Shown: positions 34,366-36,532 of the stretch, piece by piece | How positions within the stretch are numbered: position 1 is the first letter of the stretch | Layout of the letters: every line of letters begins with the position of its first letter | DNA from: Actinomycetota bacterium | GTDB lineage: Bacteria > Actinomycetota > Acidimicrobiia > Acidimicrobiales > Ilumatobacteraceae | Reading direction: 5' to 3' | Length of the DNA: 36,532 nt | Assembly (NCBI GenBank): GCA_026393535.1 | Contig: JAPKZY010000065.1 | Coordinates: 1 to 36,532 of the forward strand | The notes under the pieces: generated by a model | Database searches by the model: none | The model's input: only the letters and a program-made list of their open reading frames with translations | What the model was told of the DNA's origin: nothing | Translations under genes and position numbers: made by a program

Positions 34366-34905
34366 ATGGGCTTTCATCACGTCGCACTCGCAACTAAAGA
34401 CTTACAAGCAACACACCACTTCTATACAGAGGTGATGGGCTTTTCACTAGTGAAGACAGTCATTGGCCCAGTGCCAGGTTCGCCAGAAGGTTGGGCACGT
34501 CATGTCTTTTATGACACCGGTTCAACGGGCATGATCGCGTTTTGGGATCTGCATGACGTGCAATGGGCTGACGGCTACCCCACCAATATCAACAAAACAG
34601 CCGGCCTTCCTGGTTGGGTGAATCACTTTGCGTACTTTGCACCGTCACGTGAATTTCTTGATGAGCGTCGTAAGAACTGGACCGACCACGGACACATGGT
34701 GGCTGAAGTTGATCATGAGTTCTGCGTCAGTATTTACACAAGCGACCCAGATGGAAACACTGTTGAATTTTGTTTCGACGTTCGCGAATTTACCGAAGAA
34801 GAAAAAATCGAAGCACACACATTGTTAGGTCACAAACACCCGCCAATGGACAAAGATGCAAAAGTCACGATTCACCAGCCAACAAACGTGGCGGTTGCGC
34901 ACTAA
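34366..34905 (+). CDS. VOC-superfamily protein (glyoxalase / extradiol dioxygenase-like)
   Basis: Paired beta-alpha-beta-beta-beta modules typical of the vicinal oxygen chelate fold. The first module starts FHHVALATKDLQATHHFYTEVMGF, with a His in a metal-ligand position. The second has WVNHFAYF, another likely ligand His, and SDPDGNTVEFCFD, with the expected Glu. The C-terminal ~35 residues are polar and extend beyond the core. 179 aa. The reaction cannot be assigned from sequence; ring-cleavage dioxygenase or glyoxalase-like activity are the main options. Its TAA stop abuts the dnaB stop codon with no intervening base. Confidence 0.88.
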   Translation: MGFHHVALATKDLQATHHFYTEVMGFSLVKTVIGPVPGSPEGWARHVFYDTGSTGMIAFWDLHDVQWADGYPTNINKTAGLPGWVNHFAYFAPSREFLDERRKNWTDHGHMVAEVDHEFCVSIYTSDPDGNTVEFCFDVREFTEEEKIEAHTLLGHKHPPMDKDAKVTIHQPTNVAVAH

Positions 34906-36282
34906 CTATTCCGGTTCGTCAACGAACTGGGTGTATGCCTTGTTGAACAACAAGCGCACATCGCCTGTAGGGCCTGAACGGTGCTTCTGCACGATGACAT
35001 CGGCAAAGCCTTTGTCGTTGTTGCGTGCTTCAGCATTAGCTGCCTCTTCGCGATACAGGAACATAACAACGTCGGCGTCCTGCTCGAGTGCACCTGATTC
35101 ACGCAAGTCTGCAAGAACGGGTCGGCGATCGGCACGTGTTTCAATGGTTCGGCTTAACTGGCTGAGCGCAACAACAGGAATTCCAAAATCTCGAGCGAGC
35201 AACTTCAGTCCACGACTGATCTCGCTGACTTCCAATTGACGGTTTTCGTTGTTTCCGCCACCCATGAGTTGTAGGTAGTCAATAACAACAAGCGCAGGCG
35301 GCGCATCTGACACAGCAACACGGCGCAACTTCTGACGAATCTGCATCACTGTGATTTGCGATGTGTCGTCAATATAAAGAGGAACTTCAAGACGGTTGAT
35401 TGCATTCGTGATCTTTGTCCAGTCGGCGTCTTGCAAACGACCAGTACGCATACGGTCTGAATCAACCTGTGCTTCTGCTGACAAAATTCGCTGTGTTAAC
35501 TCAGTCGCTGACATTTCCAGTGAGAAGAACAACACGGGGCGGTTGGTGGTACGCGCCGCACTTACTGCCATACCCAATGCGAATGCGCTCTTACCCATAG
35601 CAGGGCGAGCACCGACAATGTTCAGAGTTCCTGGTTGTAAACCAGACAGAAGTTTGTCGAGCTTTGTATACCCAGTACGAACACCCGTGACGTCGGACTT
35701 TGCATCAAAACGATCTTCAAGAATTTGAGCGACCGTTCCGGTGAGTTCGTGGAGTTTCTTCAACGAGTCAGTGATTTGTTCATCGCCAATGTCGAACACA
35801 ATTTGCTCGGCTTTGTCGATTGCATTCTTGATATCGGCTGGAGCGGAATACCCGATGTCTGCAATGTCGCTTGCGCCACGAATCAGGCGCCGAAGAATTG
35901 ATGTGTCGCGCACAATGCGGATGTAGCGGCCAGCACTACTGATTGATGGCGTTGCGTTCTGCAGTTCCAAAAGGAAGTTCAGTCCGCCCAATTCGTCGAT
36001 GAGATTATGGCGACGCAATTCGTCTGCAACGGTGACGACGTCAACGGCATCTGCAACTTGTGACAACGCTTTGATGGCGGCAAACACATGACCGTGTGCT
36101 GGCTTGTAGAAATCTTCCGGAACAAGTTGTTGTTCAATAGCCAAACCAATTGGTTCTTCATTGAGCAACATGGCGCCGAGCAATGATGCCTCTGCATCTA
36201 AGTTGTGCGGCGGTACGCGACTATCAGTGCGCGTAGTGCGTGGTGCAGAGGACCGTTCAGGCCTGTCGGAAAAGTCGCTCAT
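34906..36282 (-). CDS. dnaB: Replicative DNA helicase DnaB
   Basis: Hexameric 5'-3' helicase of the replisome. The N-terminal domain begins PHNLDAEASLLGAML. The RecA-like ATPase carries Walker A GARPAMGKSAF (about 221-231), FSLEMSATELTQR, Walker B LVVIDYLQLM (about 330) and the arginine-finger region SQLSRTIETRADRRP. At 458 aa it is full length with no intein insertion. The ATG start has AGAGG at 6-nt spacing. It follows rplI on the same strand, as in many Gram-positives (rpsF-ssb-rpsR-rplI-dnaB). A cluster of DnaA-box-like sites lies in the 128-nt gap upstream. Confidence 0.97.
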   Translation of the reverse strand: MSDFSDRPERSSAPRTTRTDSRVPPHNLDAEASLLGAMLLNEEPIGLAIEQQLVPEDFYKPAHGHVFAAIKALSQVADAVDVVTVADELRRHNLIDELGGLNFLLELQNATPSISSAGRYIRIVRDTSILRRLIRGASDIADIGYSAPADIKNAIDKAEQIVFDIGDEQITDSLKKLHELTGTVAQILEDRFDAKSDVTGVRTGYTKLDKLLSGLQPGTLNIVGARPAMGKSAFALGMAVSAARTTNRPVLFFSLEMSATELTQRILSAEAQVDSDRMRTGRLQDADWTKITNAINRLEVPLYIDDTSQITVMQIRQKLRRVAVSDAPPALVVIDYLQLMGGGNNENRQLEVSEISRGLKLLARDFGIPVVALSQLSRTIETRADRRPVLADLRESGALEQDADVVMFLYREEAANAEARNNDKGFADVIVQKHRSGPTGDVRLLFNKAYTQFVDEPE

Positions 36283-36311
36283 AGAGATCCTCTACCTTGC
36301 CTGTAAATGCC

Positions 36312-36386
36312 TGTGGATTGCTAGTGGATAACCCTGCGAAATCACTGTGGATAGCGCTGGGGACAACTCCCGGCAACTGGGGATAA
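36312..36386 (-). promoter_or_regulatory. Cluster of five DnaA-box-like 9-mers upstream of dnaB
   Basis: On the minus strand: CAATCCACA (36312-36320), TTATCCACT (36323-36331), CTATCCACA (36346-36354), TTGTCCCCA (36358-36366) and TTATCCCCA (36378-36386). Three differ from TTATCCACA at one position and two at two positions. All share one orientation, with start-to-start steps of 11, 23, 12 and 20 bp, close to whole helical turns. They fill the rplI-dnaB gap. The motifs are seen directly; DnaA binding is inferred. Confidence 0.6.
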
Positions 36387-36410
36387 CAAGTGTGTTAGCG
36401 GCGCTAGCTA

Positions 36411-36532
36411 TTAACCAGCAACCACTGACAATTTCACTGTGCACTCGACATCAGCGTGCAAGCGGACAATTGCCGTATGTGCACCTGTTGTACGAATTGG
36501 CTGAGCCACAACTTTTTTGCGATCAAGGATGA
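36411..36532 (-). CDS. rplI: Ribosomal protein bL9, C-terminal fragment (window edge)
   Basis: The minus-strand frame from 36530 to a TAA at 36411-36413 encodes 39 residues: ILDRKKVVAQPIRTTGAH, then TAIVRLHADVECTVKLSVVAG. This matches the C-terminal domain of L9 (Lys-rich strand, PIR-T-G-H turn, V-LH-DV). The gene continues beyond the right edge. Its position immediately upstream of dnaB on the same strand is the expected context. Confidence 0.9.
   Translation of the reverse strand, partial: ILDRKKVVAQPIRTTGAHTAIVRLHADVECTVKLSVVAG

Overview
The window looks like a chromosomal segment of a high-G+C Gram-positive (Actinobacteriota). The best guess is the class Acidimicrobiia, for example a planktonic freshwater lineage. 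Pointers are a clpS gene followed by a DUF2017 gene, a dnaK-grpE-dnaJ-hspR operon with a HAIR-like operator, a fused membrane/Fe-S reductase of the Mycobacterium Rv0338c type beside an alanine-type aminotransferase, frequent GTG starts, and only moderate G+C. The taxonomic call is an inference from gene content and was not tested by a search.

Layout. 1-213 holds no recognisable gene. 214-2016 carries ctaB (minus) divergent from clpS and a DUF2017 gene (plus). 2082-2407 is a tRNA-Glu / tRNA-Asp / tRNA-Phe cluster with an unusually structured spacer. 2426-6861 is a minus-strand, tightly coupled operon purA-purB-pyrE-lipoprotein-tesB. 6954-8282 is a lone plus-strand hisD-family gene, convergent with a haloalkane dehalogenase (8283-9368). 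9438-15772 is a five-gene chaperone operon, dnaK-grpE-dnaJ-hspR-clpB. 15973-19530 (plus) holds a phosphoglycerate mutase, a stand-alone cyclic-nucleotide-binding protein and the Fe-S reductase. 19539-21328 (minus) is dcd followed by an aminotransferase.

21410-32932 is one uninterrupted 11.5-kb minus-strand gene for a secreted mosaic protein of about 3840 residues. In order it has a signal peptide, Delta-60/NHL-like propeller repeats, an Fn3-like domain, eight SwmB-like repeats, a cysteine-bearing unassigned beta-rich region, a GEVED domain, seventeen CshA-type fibril repeats and a terminal SdrD-B-like domain. It is probably a fibrillar surface adhesin, and it is the most distinctive element here. 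A TetR regulator lies directly upstream, with two small conserved hypothetical genes behind it. A VOC-family gene (plus) then converges on dnaB (minus), and the window ends inside rplI.

How the genes fit together. Most are housekeeping: nucleotide synthesis (purA, purB, pyrE, dcd), proteostasis (ClpS, DnaK system, ClpB), respiration (CtaB, Fe-S reductase) and replication (dnaB). Intergenic space is very small: two convergent pairs have directly abutting stop codons, and several tandem pairs overlap as TAATG, ATGA or GTGA. The giant gene is a striking exception to this economy. The points most worth following up are the giant protein's architecture and higher-order repeats, the cluster of DnaA-box-like 9-mers between rplI and dnaB, and a HisD homologue lacking residues expected of a true histidinol dehydrogenase.
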